NCBI RefSeq assembly: GCF_049243985.1
Contig: NC_135386.1
Span: 8,532,001 to 8,596,000, forward strand
Reading direction: 5' to 3'
Source: Paroedura picta
Lineage: Eukaryota; Chordata; Lepidosauria; Squamata; Gekkonidae
Length of the DNA: 64,000 nucleotides
Positions 42,801-53,600 of the stretch are shown piece after piece. The position numbers were made by a program, and so were the translations under genes. Below the pieces are notes generated by a model. The model worked only from the letters and a program-made list of their open reading frames with translations, was not told where the DNA came from and searched no databases. Within the stretch, counting starts at the first letter, position 1; each line of letters begins with the position of its first letter.

Positions 42801-45344
42801 ACGAGACTGAATGCTCCCTGGAGGTACGGCTCCCCCCTACCTGAGAAACAAGGTGCATCCAGCTGGGTGACCTTGGGCCAGCTCCAGTTTCCTCAGAGCT
42901 CTCTCAGTCTCACCTTCCCCACAGGGAGTCTGTTGTGGGATGATGTTTATAAGCCACTGAGACTCCTTTGGGTGGTCAAACGTGGTGCCCGTAAATCAAC
43001 TCCTCTCCTTCCGGTAGGGCCCTCAGTAGCAGCTGCAAAACACTCCTGCAAGTTGAAATGTCCTTGTTATAAGCTCGCTGGGTCGTCTCTGGGGCTAGCC
43101 TGCAGACGCATGGCCCCAGGTGGGGCTGCGCGGAAGCGAGGAAGGGGAACTGGGGCTGGCTCCCTGCCTCACGGAGATTTCTCGGGCCCCCAGGAATGCC
43201 TGGAGTGCTTCTTTCAGCAAGACATGCTGACTTGGAACAACCAGATCACCTGCTCCTGCTGCGGGACAAAGCAAGATGCTGCTGTGAAAGCCAGCATCGC
43301 CAAGGCACCCAGGATAGTGATCTTTCACTTGAAGAGGTACGGGGCTTGTCTGCCGGATGAGTCACGCCTTTGTATCAAAGCTCGTCACGGCTCCAGATAG
43401 TTTCAGGGTCTGGAAATATGCACAACCGCCCCCCTCCCCTTCCTCCTTTATTATATCTATCGATTTGGATGTTTGCAACATAGCAAGCAGTCGTCCGTCC
43501 CGTCCCCCCCAAAAAAAAGAGACTGTATTGTTTTAAAAGGCCTTTCTTTATTTTCAGGTTTGATTGTCAAGGGAGCTACAAAAAGAAGCTGAAAACCGAT
43601 ATCTACTACCCTCTAAGCAACTTGGACCTATCCCCCTATATCTACCCACTCTTTCGGAAAAATCCAAAATACAGCTTATTTGCTGTGGTGGTAAGCAATT
43701 CCCACATGGACTGTCCGGACCAGGGGTAGTCAAACTGCGGCCTTCCAGATGTCCATGGACTACAATTCCCAGGAGCCCCTGCCAGCGAATGCTGGCAGGG
43801 GCTTCTGGGAATTGTAGTCCATGGACATCTGGAGGGCCGCAGTTTGACTACCCCTGGTCCGGACAGATAAAAGAACTCTGTGTGTAATTCTGCCATTTCT
43901 CCCCCCCCCCCCCACCCCACCGGAGACCCAACTGAAAGATAAAGCAGCTGCAGGTAAATCAGAGGTGAATCTGTAGGGAAGGAATGCTTAACTATCCTTC
44001 CCTATCACCTGAAAACCACACCTGCCCACTCCCCAAGAAGACCCTCAAGTCCAAGAAACTTATTGGGTGGTCTAAGGCAAGTCATTCTACACTGATGGTT
44101 TTACTGTAGACAAGGGTTGTACTGTCCAAGCCTATGCTAAATGACTGCAGTTGAAGCCCATTGGAACCTAGGGGGCTAGGCAGGAGTAATTCTGCCCTGG
44201 ACTGTCAATTATTTTGCTCTGATGCCCCTTGAAAACTTTACTGAGAGACTCACGGTAACCCCCATCTAGTTCCACCTCATGGGTTTTTCATGAGATAAAC
44301 AAGAGGCCTTCCTCTGCAGACTCTTCCTCAGTGGTTTTTTCTATTTAATTTATTGACCACCAGGCTGGCTCATGACAGCTTAAAATTATAAAATACATTT
44401 ATAAACCCCTGGCAGCATGATGATGAAGAAGAAGAGTTGGTTCTTATATGCCGCTTTTCTCTACCCGAAGGAGTCTCAGAGCGGCTTACTTTCACCTTCC
44501 CTTTCCTCTCCCCACAACAGACACCCTGTGAGGTGGGTGAGGTTGAGAGAGCCCTGCTGGCCTAGGGGGGGAGAGGCCTAGATGTACCGGCATCCTAAGG
44601 AGGGACCCCAGATCTTCCACGGCCTGGCCTCAACCAAATGCCCAGGGGAAGACCTCCGTGTTGCAGGCTCTGCAGAACTGCACCAGCTCTGTTAAGGCCC
44701 TCAGCTCTTCCGGGAGCTCATGCCACCAGGTCAGGGACAGGACCCCAAAATTTCCCATTTACGTCTCAACCCTGCTTCACTTCTGTGCTCTGAGACGATT
44801 GAGCTAGTCCAGGCTGTTAGGGTAGCGACTGACACAGTGAAGCTAGAAATAAATAGATGGCCACGTGTGCAGCCCGGAAATCTTAACAGGAAACATAAGA
44901 GAAGAACTCTTGAAAAGAATATGAAAAAAATATATAAGGGCCTTCTTTCCACTGAAGCTAAAGCGCTCAGACTGCTGCCTGAAATCTCTGCTCCCTGTTT
45001 ACGAAGCTGCAGTCTGCATATTCCTGGCTGAACGTTTAGATTTTTGCTGTGACTTGTATTTCTGAAGCCCTCTGAGCATATCCTAACCCCGTTAATTGTG
45101 ATGCTGGCCACAAAGTGCCTGCTCTCACAGAGCTTTGATTTACTGCTCTGGTTTGTGGCAGAACCACTTTGGAGATCTGGACGGCGGCCACTACACAGCA
45201 TTCTGCAAAAACACCGTCTCCCAGAACTGGTACACTTTCGACGACTCCCAGATCAGCGCGATCCCAGAATCGGCTCTCCAGACCCCGGCAGCTTACCTCC
45301 TGTTCTACAGCAACCAAAGTTTCTCAGCGCCGGTGAAAAACTAA
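36822..45344 (+). CDS. USP50: USP50, ubiquitin-specific protease-like (7 exons, 371 aa)
   Basis: USP50 is a USP-family (C19) deubiquitinase-like protein and a paralogue of the USP8 catalytic domain. Mammalian USP50 is reported inactive. Exons: 36822-36874, 38956-39156, 41124-41319, 42617-42823, 43194-43336, 43558-43690, 45162-45344. Together they give 1,116 nt, a complete frame of 371 codons plus stop. The Cys box [29 protein letters not shown], two CxxC pairs of a zinc ribbon ([14 protein letters not shown]), the His box [11 protein letters not shown] and [10 protein letters not shown] are all present, so the catalytic residues look intact. The start is ATG 36822, with an in-frame TAG directly upstream at 36816-36818. 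The gene starts about 1.1 kb after TRPM7 ends and converges on USP8. Expression is not shown by the sequence. Confidence 0.93.
36992..37190. mobile_element. DNA element with inverted ends (CTAAGGTGACCAGA)
   Basis: The ends AGTCTAAGGTGACCAGA and TCTGGTCGCCTTAGTCT are inverted repeats with two mismatches around about 195 bp. It lies in USP50 intron 1 and abuts a SINE. The superfamily is not assigned. Confidence 0.65.
37191..37476 (-). mobile_element. SINE family B with TSD
   Basis: Antisense, full length, flanked by CCTTAGTCTA on both sides. It was inserted at the right end of the preceding DNA element. Confidence 0.9.
38340..38385 (-). repeat. Short LINE tail remnant
   Basis: AATAAATAAAGCTTATTTAT...CTCGCTTTTTCC resembles the LINE tail. 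The rest of 37,480-38,560 shows nothing I can identify. Confidence 0.3.
38567..38853 (-). mobile_element. SINE family B with long TSD
   Basis: Antisense copy flanked by GGAAACCGAGATA and GGAAGCCGAGATA (12 of 13 matching). It ends about 100 bp upstream of USP50 exon 2. The near-intact duplication suggests a fairly recent insertion. Confidence 0.9.
38956..39156 (+). CDS. USP50: USP50 exon 2 (Cys box)
   Basis: Encodes [20 protein letters not shown], then [20 protein letters not shown], and ends YITSLD plus two bases. GNTC holds the catalytic Cys. CGCAG acceptor and GTAAGT donor. Confidence 0.94.
39283..39553. mobile_element. hAT element copy
   Basis: CAGGCTTTCTCCACTAGGGG through GATATGATCGTATATGGTCA, GGGCGTGTCCACAGCTCTGC and CTCAAAGCCTGAAGAACG. 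The same family is nested with SINEs at 15.1 and 46.0 kb. Confidence 0.78.
39556..39682. mobile_element. hAT foldback MITE
   Basis: GGGTAGTCAACCTGTGGTCC through a shortened right arm (CACAGATGTTCATTGACTAC). It abuts the preceding hAT copy. Confidence 0.8.
40505..40985 (+). mobile_element. CR1 LINE 3' end, sense
   Basis: CTATGAAGATAGGTTGAGGG, TTCAGCCTGGAGAAAAGGAG and the 3' UTR, with the terminal CTCTATGATTCTATGATTCT repeated. The last ~55 bp are duplicated. Confidence 0.88.
41124..41319 (+). CDS. USP50: USP50 exon 3
   Basis: Encodes [20 protein letters not shown], then [18 protein letters not shown] and [20 protein letters not shown]. It has a CCAAG acceptor and a GTGAGC donor, and ends in phase 0. 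Confidence 0.95.
41470..41660 (-). mobile_element. LINE reverse-transcriptase fragment
   Basis: The minus strand encodes a remnant with [18 protein letters not shown] and [14 protein letters not shown], the familiar C-terminal RT signature of CR1/L2-type LINEs. Confidence 0.65.
41663..41880 (+). mobile_element. SINE family A relative, 5'-truncated
   Basis: AGCTGGGTGACCTTGGGCTA through AAAAACCAACTCCTCCTCCT. The tRNA head is missing and the copy is diverged. Confidence 0.75.
42053..42190. mobile_element. hAT foldback MITE
   Basis: A 138-bp palindrome with near-duplicate flanks ATTTTATA / ATTTTACA. Confidence 0.9.
42360..42505. repeat. Unclassified interspersed repeat
   Basis: GAACCCAGGGGCACCTTGAA...GCTTCAGACCAACACGGTGA is the inverted counterpart of the fragment at 16.87 kb. 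Confidence 0.4.
42617..42823 (+). CDS. USP50: USP50 exon 4
   Basis: Encodes [40 protein letters not shown] and [20 protein letters not shown], ending ECSLE. The CLEC pair is half of the zinc ribbon. TTGCAG acceptor and GTACGG donor; 69 codons, phase 0. Confidence 0.95.
42852..43012 (+). mobile_element. Old SINE family A relative
   Basis: GCATCCAGCTGGGTGACCTT through AAATCAACTCCTCTCCTT. It is headless and diverged. Confidence 0.6.
43194..43336 (+). CDS. USP50: USP50 exon 5
   Basis: Encodes [40 protein letters not shown] and IVIFHLK plus two bases. The second CxxC pair is CSCC. CCCAG acceptor, GTACGG donor. Confidence 0.95.
43558..43690 (+). CDS. USP50: USP50 exon 6
   Basis: Encodes [40 protein letters not shown] and FAVV. 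TTTCAG acceptor, GTAAGC donor, phase 0. It is 133 nt, exactly the length of the matching USP8 exon. Confidence 0.95.
43721..43856. mobile_element. hAT foldback MITE with perfect TSD
   Basis: A 136-bp palindrome between perfect GTCCGGAC duplications, 30 bp downstream of a USP50 donor. Confidence 0.93.
44340..44740 (-). mobile_element. L2-like LINE 3' end interrupted by a SINE
   Basis: Antisense tail (ATTTATTGACCACCAGGCTG) before, and GGCCTGGCCTCAACCAAATG and CTTCCGGGAGCTCATGCCAC after, an antisense SINE fragment. Confidence 0.65.
44424..44562 (-). mobile_element. SINE family A, truncated
   Basis: Antisense (GAA)n GAGTTGGTTCTTATATGCCG through GAGGTTGAGAGAGCCCTG. Only the 3' half is present. 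Confidence 0.85.
45162..45344 (+). CDS. USP50: USP50 exon 7 (His box)
   Basis: Encodes [40 protein letters not shown] and [18 protein letters not shown] with stop TAA at 45342-45344. The catalytic His and Asp are present. Confidence 0.96.
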   Translation, partial: NHFGDLDGGHYTAFCKNTVSQNWYTFDDSQISAIPESALQTPAAYLLFYSNQSFSAPVKN

Positions 45345-45610
45345 ATGCGTTAAGGACGGACGGAACAAGTACGAAGCAGCGACACGGTTAGCGTGAGCGT
45401 GCGGACGCCTGGCAAGTCGGGTTCGGAGCGATCGTTCGAAGCCCAGCCGTCCGCGTCCCTCTCGCTGCTTTCTGACTGTAAGAAAGTCGATCAGACACCT
45501 GCCCACGGCTGTCTTCTGCAGTCAAGTGACACGTGCCGCAGGTGAACACGTTTTTGCTAACTGACGTAGCCTAGTCCCAGTTAAATAAACGGTTCCTGGA
45601 CAAGCACAGT
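45345..45610 (+). other. USP50: USP50 3' UTR and poly(A) signal
   Basis: A short CpG-bearing UTR with AATAAA at 45584-45589. On the opposite strand AATAAA also occurs at 45624-45629, so transcripts from both sides could end close together. Confidence 0.65.
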
Positions 45611-45992
45611 GGAAGAGTTGGTTTTTATTCCGACAGAAGCCGAGATGAACTATATAGATATATGCATTTTTAGTAGCTTACCTACAGCAAAACCTGGAGG
45701 CCGAAAACTGGACTAAGGCAGAGGTTAGAAGTCATCTTTTAATACAGATGTATGGTCAGTGAGAGCCTGGCGCTGCTAACCTCTCTCTTTAAAAGGGGGT
45801 TACAAAAGTCCCTTTTTGGAGGGTTGTCAAATTGGCCTCAATAAATCAGTTGGTGGGGGTGGAGGTTTAATTATTGACATCCTGTGAAAGGAGTGGGAGT
45901 GGGGCTCTTGACCTGGGCTCCCATCTAGCCTCTGCCTCTCCAGGTAGCTGCAAGGGTGATCAGGGTGGGGCAGGACGGCCATCAACGCTTAA

Positions 45993-46570
45993 CCAGGGTT
46001 TCATGAGACCTTGGGGTTTCTTGACGGCCCCGGAAGCGTTTCTCAAACAGATGGGAGTTAAATATATTTTTCAAATTTGTTAAACATTTATCGGGTGATA
46101 TGGCCATGCTGGAGCCTCTTGTGGCGCAGAGTGGTAAGGCAGCCGTCTGAAAGCTTTGCCCATGGGGCTGGGAGTTCAATCCCAGCAGCCGGCTCAAGGT
46201 CGACTCAGCCTTCCATCCTTCCGAGGTTGGTAAAATGAGTACCCAGCTTGCTTGCTGGGGGATAAACGGTAATAACTGGGGAAGGCACTGGCAAACCACC
46301 CCGTATTGAGTCTGCCATGAAAACGCTAGAGGGCGTCACCCCAAGGGTCAGACATGACTCGGTGCTTGCACAGGGGATACCTTTACCTTATGGCCATGCT
46401 GATCCGCCCCCCCCCAATGGTGGGCCTGGAGGGGGTGGGAAGGGGAGGGGCCTGGGGTGGGCGTGTCCACAGCTCTGCTTCCCAACCCTATTCTGCATGA
46501 TGGCGCCACTTCTCAGGTTTCTCAAAGCCTGGAGAATGCTTCTGGGGGTTGAAAAAGGCAGCTCTACCCT
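45993..46570. mobile_element. hAT element carrying a SINE
   Basis: AGGGTTTCATGAGACCTTGG, ATTTATCGGGTGATATGGCC, then after the SINE GGGCGTGTCCACAGCTCTGC and GGTTTCTCAAAGCCTGGAGA. The SINE is at 46112-46388 and repeats TATGGCCATGCTG at its edges. Confidence 0.78.
46112..46388 (+). mobile_element. SINE family B with TSD
   Basis: GAGCCTCTTGTGGCGCAGAG through CTTTACCT, flanked by TATGGCCATGCTG on both sides. Confidence 0.9.
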
Positions 46571-46699
46571 CATCTGGCTTAACCATCCTGGCCGTTGGTT
46601 ACTCAAAAACCCCCTCCGAGGCTTGTTCCAACCCTTCTCCGCCGTGCAAGACTCCCTTTACAGGCACGCTCCTCAGTCCAAAATAAACAGACGTTTAAG

Positions 46700-47447
46700 A
46701 GTCTACTTTCAAATAATTTTCTCGAGGTTTTAATGCGTGAATAAATGAAACTCTTATATTAAATACTAAAAAGGAAAAGTCATCTCAGTTCTCCAAGAAT
46801 ACACAAGTGCGTGTGCACAGACTGATAAAAGCCCAACAGAAAAATAGCATTCTGACCTCCCCTGCCTGTACGCAATTTAAGTTCTTCCGAGAACACAAAA
46901 TAAAATGAGCAATCCCTTCCCCGCTCTAGTAATGCTGACCAAAGGACCGCCTACCTCTTATATACAACCGGCCTGGCTGTGCAAGTTTGCAATCGATATA
47001 TACACGTTACATTCCTATCTGTTTACATCCTTTCTAAGAGATTCACAGTAGAATCAAGCTTTTAAGGTTAGAAGGGTGACAAGGCCACTAAACGCGGAGA
47101 AAGAGAGAGAGAAAAATCAAAAAGATATGCTTTGGGTTTCGGGGGACATCGCACCAACCCTGTACGTTAAATGGCTTTAGAACGGCAAAGCTAAATCTAT
47201 CGTTTTTGGAACAGCATTACAAAATAATACTTCTGAAATCGTTTAGTAGTAAACAGCCTCGGTCACCGCTGGGCTTTTCGGACGCTAAGCGACGGCGCTA
47301 ACAGGAAAGAGGGCCTTACTGGAGAAAACGCTGCAGCTGTCTCCTGACTCAGCCGGCGGCCTTATGCGTGGCGTGGCTCCGTGCATTCTGGTGCATCTAT
47401 TTTCGGGAAAAGAGAGACAGAGACCAACCTTCTCTGGTAACGTAGCT
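46700..47447 (-). other. USP8: USP8 3' UTR
   Basis: About 0.75 kb of repeat-free, AT-rich sequence follows the USP8 stop. On the minus strand ATTAAA occurs at 46729-46734 as a possible poly(A) signal. The true end is uncertain; a further AATAAA lies at 45624. Confidence 0.6.
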
Positions 47448-47633
47448 TTATGTGGCTAGGTCAGATGCTCTCTGTTCGAAAGAAGTATAAAACAGGATGT
47501 AAGCAGCGGAGGACTTCACGGACGAGGAGGAGATGTCGGAGACTTCGTGGTCATCGAACTTGTTCCATCGCTGCTTGGCGGCGTTTTTGCAGTACGCCGT
47601 GTAGTGACCCCCGTCCAGCCCTCCGTAGTGATT
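47448..47633 (-). CDS. USP8: USP8 last exon (His box)
   Basis: Encodes [60 protein letters not shown] and T, stop TAA at 47448-47450. It includes the catalytic His and Asp. The C-terminal six or so residues differ from the mammalian tail I recall. Confidence 0.96.
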   Translation of the reverse strand, partial: NHYGGLDGGHYTAYCKNAAKQRWNKFDDHEVSDISSSSVKSSAAYILFYTSFEQRASDLAT

Positions 47634-50600
47634 CTAAGGGGAATAAGGAGGAAGCTTAGGGAGTCAAAAGGGTTCTTTCTAGTTGGCCTGAACGCCCAGA
47701 ATGCAAACTAACTTCTGTAAAGGAGAAAAACCGAGTCAGAGATTTTAACGGTTAGAAGATTGCCTCTGCCCAAAGCTCTACAGAGGTGATATGTTCAAGC
47801 TGCAATGAAAAAGGAAAACAAAACAGTGTATATAGCAGGGGTGGCCAAACTGTGACTCTCCAGGTGCCCATGGACTACAATTCCCAGGAGCCCATGCCAG
47901 CCCCAGGGGCTTGTGGGAATTGTAGGCCGTGGACATCTGGAGAGTCAGTTTGGCCACCTCTGGTTTATATGAATGAAGCAGCCGGGTGTGAGGGGTTCAC
48001 AGAATCACAGAGTTGGAAGGGGCCATACAGGCCATCTAGTCATAGAATCATAGAATCATAGAGTTGGAAGGGGCCATACAGGTCATCTAGTCATAGAATC
48101 ATAGAGTTGGAAGGGGTCAGACAGGCCATCTAGTCCAACCCCTGCTCATAGAATCACAGAATCATAGAGTTGGAAGGGGCCATACAGGCCATCTAGTCAT
48201 AGAATCATAGAATCATAGAGTTGGAAGGGGCCATACAGGCCATCTAGTCCAACCCCCTGCTCAATGCAGGATCAGCCCAAAGCATCCTATGCTACATCTT
48301 TGCAGTTCCTCACTTGGATGGCTCCACAAGCAGACAAGGTACGTGCAAAAGGGAGAGGAGAGAAGCCCCCACAAGAACTAACCAACAAGAAAATGAAGGC
48401 CCTCCAAAGTGATATAAAAAATAAGCTTCAGCTGAGAACAAGCCACCAAACATAAAAATGGAATTTGGAGATCATCTCTATTAGTGTTATAAGCCTCGGA
48501 TCGTATTTTGCAAGGTGCAAAGGTGCCAGGCGTCACTTACGGAGACTGCAAACAGGTTGTATCTCCTCAAGTTGCTCTTTGGACCAATCACGTATTGCTG
48601 AAGGTCAAGGCTTTCCAGAGGGAAATCGACAGATGTCTGTAGCTTTTGCTTCCATCGCCCATCGTAGGAAAATCTGGGGAGGGCCAAAAAGGAATCGGAT
48701 TCACTAAACAGGAGACTAGTGAAAAGTAACAACAACAAAACCCTCATGGAGAGAAGGTACCTTAAATAACAAACTATTCTGCTGCCACCCAAAAACAGTC
48801 CTTCTAGGTGCACATTTATGTCACGGTAATCGTCAGAATATTCCCTCTCCAAAATGTGTTCTTTTCATAAACAGAAGCTAAGTCACCCAGCCTGAAGAAG
48901 AGGTATTTTGAAAGGTATTTCCCCCTCTAAATTCAGACTGCAATCTTCACCTTTCAAATACTGCTCCTTGCCTGGAGAATACAAGGCCCTCTCAGGTAAC
49001 GTCCTTTCCCAGGGGTGGCCAAATGGTGGTTCTCCAGATGTCTATGGACTACGTTTACCATGACCCCTGATGCCAGCATGGCCAATTGGCAGGGGCTCAT
49101 GGTCACTGTAGTCCATGGACATCTGGAGAGCCACTGTCCACAGTCCTATACTGATTTCACACAGGGAGGACCAACGCACAAGAGGCAAATGACGTATCTG
49201 AATGCAGTGCTTCCTTTTCTTCGACTTCCCGGTATTTTCAGAAAGGCGAGAACCGGCACGTGATGTTTCCAAACTGATCTGTGCTCCAGCCTTACCTCTT
49301 CAAGTGCACTAAAAGGACAGGAGGCAGCTTCCAGATCTCAATCTTTTTCAAAGAATCTCTCCGAGTCTTGCAGTGGCTGCAGTAAAACCTGTTGTTGTCT
49401 GTCAATTTTTCTTCTTTGGAGAATAATTTAAGGCATTCCTAACGGGGGAAAGCACAATTGTTCGTGTTAAAATGCCAGACATTCATCCACATACAAAACA
49501 GACTCCGAAAACATTTTAAAAACATCGGGGTCTACAACCTCCCAAAATCGAGTACAGGAGTGGGAGGAGGAAGCACAGATCACACGACGGGTGCTTATGC
49601 TCTTAACACTGGGGTGCCCATCCGAAAGCTGAAAGCTCCTGCAGAGCCCGCAGCTCCTCCGGGAGCTCATCCCACCAGAAGAAGGAGAAGGAGAAGGAGA
49701 AGGAGGAGGAAGGAGGGAGGAAGGAGAGAGGAGGGAGGAGGGAGGAAGGAGAGAGGAGAGAGGAGAGAGAAGAAGAGTTGGTTTTTATATGCAGCTTTTC
49801 CCTACCCAAAGGAGGCTCAAAGCGGCTTACAGTTGCCTTCCCATTCCTCTCCCCACAACAGACACCCTGTGGGGTGGGTGAGGCTGAGAGAGCCCTGATA
49901 TCACTGCCCGGTCAGAACAGTTTTATCAGTGCTGTGGCGAGCCCAAGGTCACCCAGCTGGCTGCATGTGGGGGAGCGCAGAATCGAACCCGGCATGCCAG
50001 ATTAGAAGTCCGCACTCCTAACCACTACACCAAACTGGCTCTCAAGTAGGGGCCGGGACCAAAAAGGCTGGTTGAGGCCAGGCGTGCCTCCCTAGGGCCG
50101 GGAAAGACCAATAACTTAGTGCCCACAGAGCGTAAAGCCCTGCGGGGGGGCCCAGGGCGAAAGGCGGTCCCTGAGCTACGTGGGACCCAGACTTACCTGT
50201 AGCGTGCATTTACTAGTGGAGGCGAGGGGCAAGGACAGGTGCATGAAAGCCTCAAAGGTCCGGGACTTCTTGTGACACGTCAGGCACTGCACCACCGATT
50301 TGAACTGGCCTTGGAAGAGGGCGACGATGATGGACTCGTTGAGCTGCTTGTGCTTGTGCCACGCCAGCTCGGCCGCCTTGAAGTCGTCCAGGTGATCGTT
50401 GTTCTCCTCCTTGTAGCGCTTTCGGTTGTCAGCCTGGGAGGGAGGGGGAAGTGAACACGAGGGAGGGTGCCTGAACCGCGGGACAGCTTCACGGACAAGA
50501 ATGAAACCGTGGACGGAAAGGTGGAAGGAACATGCCACACGCAGGCGCACACAGACACACAAACTTTGATCCTCCTGCTATGTCAACAAGCTCTTCCCCT

Positions 50601-53600
50601 CCTCCAGGCAGGGGCTTTGAAGAAAGCAGAACTTTTGGAGTCAAATCTCACACACGGCAGTGGCAAACACCGTGCAGGTGAAGACCAAATTAATGAGAGC
50701 TGCCCAGGGGTTTGCTGCAGGGCCCTCCCCTGCCTGGAAGTCCTGCGAACCAGCTAAACTCCCGTATCAGCAAAGTTTTCTCCTCTGCTATCCAGCGGGA
50801 TACCACTGCTGTTTATGAATGGGGATTTAGCAATTCCACAAAAGCCGTGATTTATCCCAGGCTCTACGGATAGGAAACCCTCTTCCCGTCACTGAAGCCA
50901 GGCAGAGAACAGGAAGCAGCCTGGCCTTCTTCCAGGAAAGGCTGCAGGCAGCTGTTGGGGAACTCACCAGCAGGGGGAGCTCTCACGCAGCAGGGATCTG
51001 CAGCCTCCGAGCCTCGGAGGGAAGTGGAAGGAGGAGGGGGTGGTCAGGGATGGGGGATGGAAGGTGATTGGCTGGCCGCTGGACAGACAGGCAAGCTGGT
51101 TGGAGGAGGAGGAGACACACAGGGGCGGGACAGCCACCCTGAATGGGCGTTAAGTTCTGAGTGGCTTTTAAGCCATGAGACCAGCTCCTCTCCCAAGACC
51201 TTACCAGAAATATATTATGTGGAACAGACTGCAAATTGCTACACGCTACTTTGGGAAACTACCTATTTGTTTGTTTGTTTATTCACTTATACACATTTAT
51301 AAACCGCCCTCCCTGAAGGCTGAGAAATTGAGAACTATGCAAGAAACCATACATATAAATAACTATAACATTAATATTACTAATTGATAATACTATGGCT
51401 GAGAAGGGGGGGTCAAACTGGCATGCAGCAGTGAAATGGCCAAACACATTAAAAACCCCTACGCACTAGACACGAGATGAACGAACAATGAAGGTTTTGT
51501 TTACTTACTCTCTAAGAGGCATCAGAGAATTTGTAAAAACAGGAGGAGGAAGGAGAGACTGAAAAGCGGATCTTTCAAAGGCCAGGCAAAAATGATTTCC
51601 ATGTTTAGCTACGTCAAGTGAACCAAACCAGCCCCCGACCCGCCAAATTCAAAGGAGCTAGAACAGGAGGCGTCCCTGATGTGATGGGCCAGAATTGAAA
51701 GGTGGCCCATTTACACATACAAGGGCCAAAGGTGAACGGTAGGCATCCTTAAGGGACTTTGGAAGCTTGGGGCCCAGTTCCTGGTTTAGAGGCACAACTG
51801 CTTTTTGAGAACACGAACACTGAGCTGCAAAGGACCCCCCCCCCTTGTCTGACTGCAGCCCATCCAACAGTCTGCAGAGGTTCCCCACAAGACAGCAACC
51901 ACTCTTATCACAATGGACTGGACAAGGCTACCTTATCGTGCATGGGGAGACTCCATTTCTAATCAGCGAGACCAGCTCTTCGCAAATTTTTCTCTACCTT
52001 TTGACCACAGCCCCTCTCACGTCTCATGAAAACGGAATGGCTAAATAAAGCACTCAAAGGAATCTTTTCCTGTATTGGGACCCCCCAAAACGGGGCTCTT
52101 TTCTGTCCTCACAGAAATATTATCTTCCTATAGAGCAAAAGCATCAGGGTCTAAGGTTGGAGTGGAACACAGTGGGAACGGCTGCAGCCTCTGCTGGTGA
52201 CAGTCAACGAAATGCATGCAAGTTCTGAGTGTTGTTTTCATAGTTGCGCGTTTTGTTTCACATTGTTTTGAAGGCTCAAATGGCCCGAGAGCCTAAGAGT
52301 GGAACGGGCTTTAAAACACAACCATTTCAAAAACACAGCTTTTAAAACAGCCAAAGTACAAGTTGGGCAAATTGCTCGCACATCCAGCATCTGAGAAAGG
52401 TGGAACGGACAAAGCGTGAAATTTCACACCCCTGTTTTATAACGGTACGCTGGTAAATGTTATGTGCGGAATGTTGACAAGAATATGACTTACTTTATTT
52501 AAGTCTTCGTGGAGACAGTCCATTAAGAACAGGAGCAGCTCTTGAGAGTCTTGCTGACTGTACCCTGCAAACTGATCGTTGATCTTCCCAATGGTGCCTT
52601 TAAAATCTTTGGGGCTGATGTATCTGTACTGACCAGTCCAGAGAGCCTTCATGATAATGCCGAACTCTTCCGCCACCTCACCCTTGTGCCCCAGGAGGTT
52701 GGATCTGCAGAAAGCATAAAAGATTTGAAATGGTCGCCAAGTGGAAGAAAATGAAAAACCTGGAATGAAAAGTGATGTCGCTTCCAGGCTGTCTCTGCAA
52801 AAGCAGCACTCAGTAAGAAGCTTGCAACTTACAAAGTGTTTGAAGCATTTTTAAGTGGGTCTTTTCCAGGCACAACCCTGCAATCGCTCCTCAGCCATGG
52901 AGTGGTCTCAAGCAGAGTTACCCCTTTCTATGTCTTCGAAAGACTCAGGAGACAGACAGCTCACCTGAGTCTTTGGAAGGCTTAGAAGGGTGTAACTCGA
53001 GGATAGGGACAGCATGGTGTGAAAAATCTGTGGCCTTCGCTCATCTAAGTGGAGATAATCATGATTGTTGTTCTGTATCAGGACACTGGGAGCCTCAACC
53101 AAGCTAGCCTATTCCTATGGAATTGTTTTTGAAATTATCTAAGGATGCAGTTAGGAAGCATCGTGCCAGAGAACTGAACATCCCGCCAGCGAATGCTGGC
53201 AGGGGCTCCTGGGAATTGTAGTCCATGGACATCTGGAGGGCCGCAGTTTGACTACCCCTGCTCTAAATAGTCTAAGGACTGTTCCTCAGTCATCTTGTGG
53301 TGCAGGAAAGTGGCGTCAAGCTGCAGGTGACCTACATTGACCCTGTAGGTTTTGAAAAGGCTAGAGGCCAACAGAGATGGTTCCCCAATTGCCCGCCATG
53401 AATTCCCTTGGAGGCCTCTCATCCAAGTACTGGCCAAGGATTTTCATGCTGGGTGCTCATTTCCGAGAAGTTCCAAGAAGGTCAAAGGACCAGACTTCCC
53501 GCTGGCTTGGTCAACCCCAGACTTACCTCCTGAAGGAATTGTCACTAAAGACACCATTATCACTTTAAAACATGCCAGTTCCACTCAAGATGCGGTGGCG

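Larger units (their letters stand above)
49610..50160 (-). mobile_element. L2-like LINE 3' fragment interrupted by a SINE
   Basis: Antisense CCCGCAGCTCCTCCGGGAGC (RT end, [14 protein letters not shown] in antisense) on the left, and GGTTGAGGCCAGGCGTGCCT on the right, of an antisense SINE family A copy. Confidence 0.65.

Noticed and set aside
42582-43400. A 272-codon open frame across USP50 exons 4 and 5 and the intron between
   Set aside because: It is in a different frame from the conserved USP50 protein and runs through an intron and a SINE relic.
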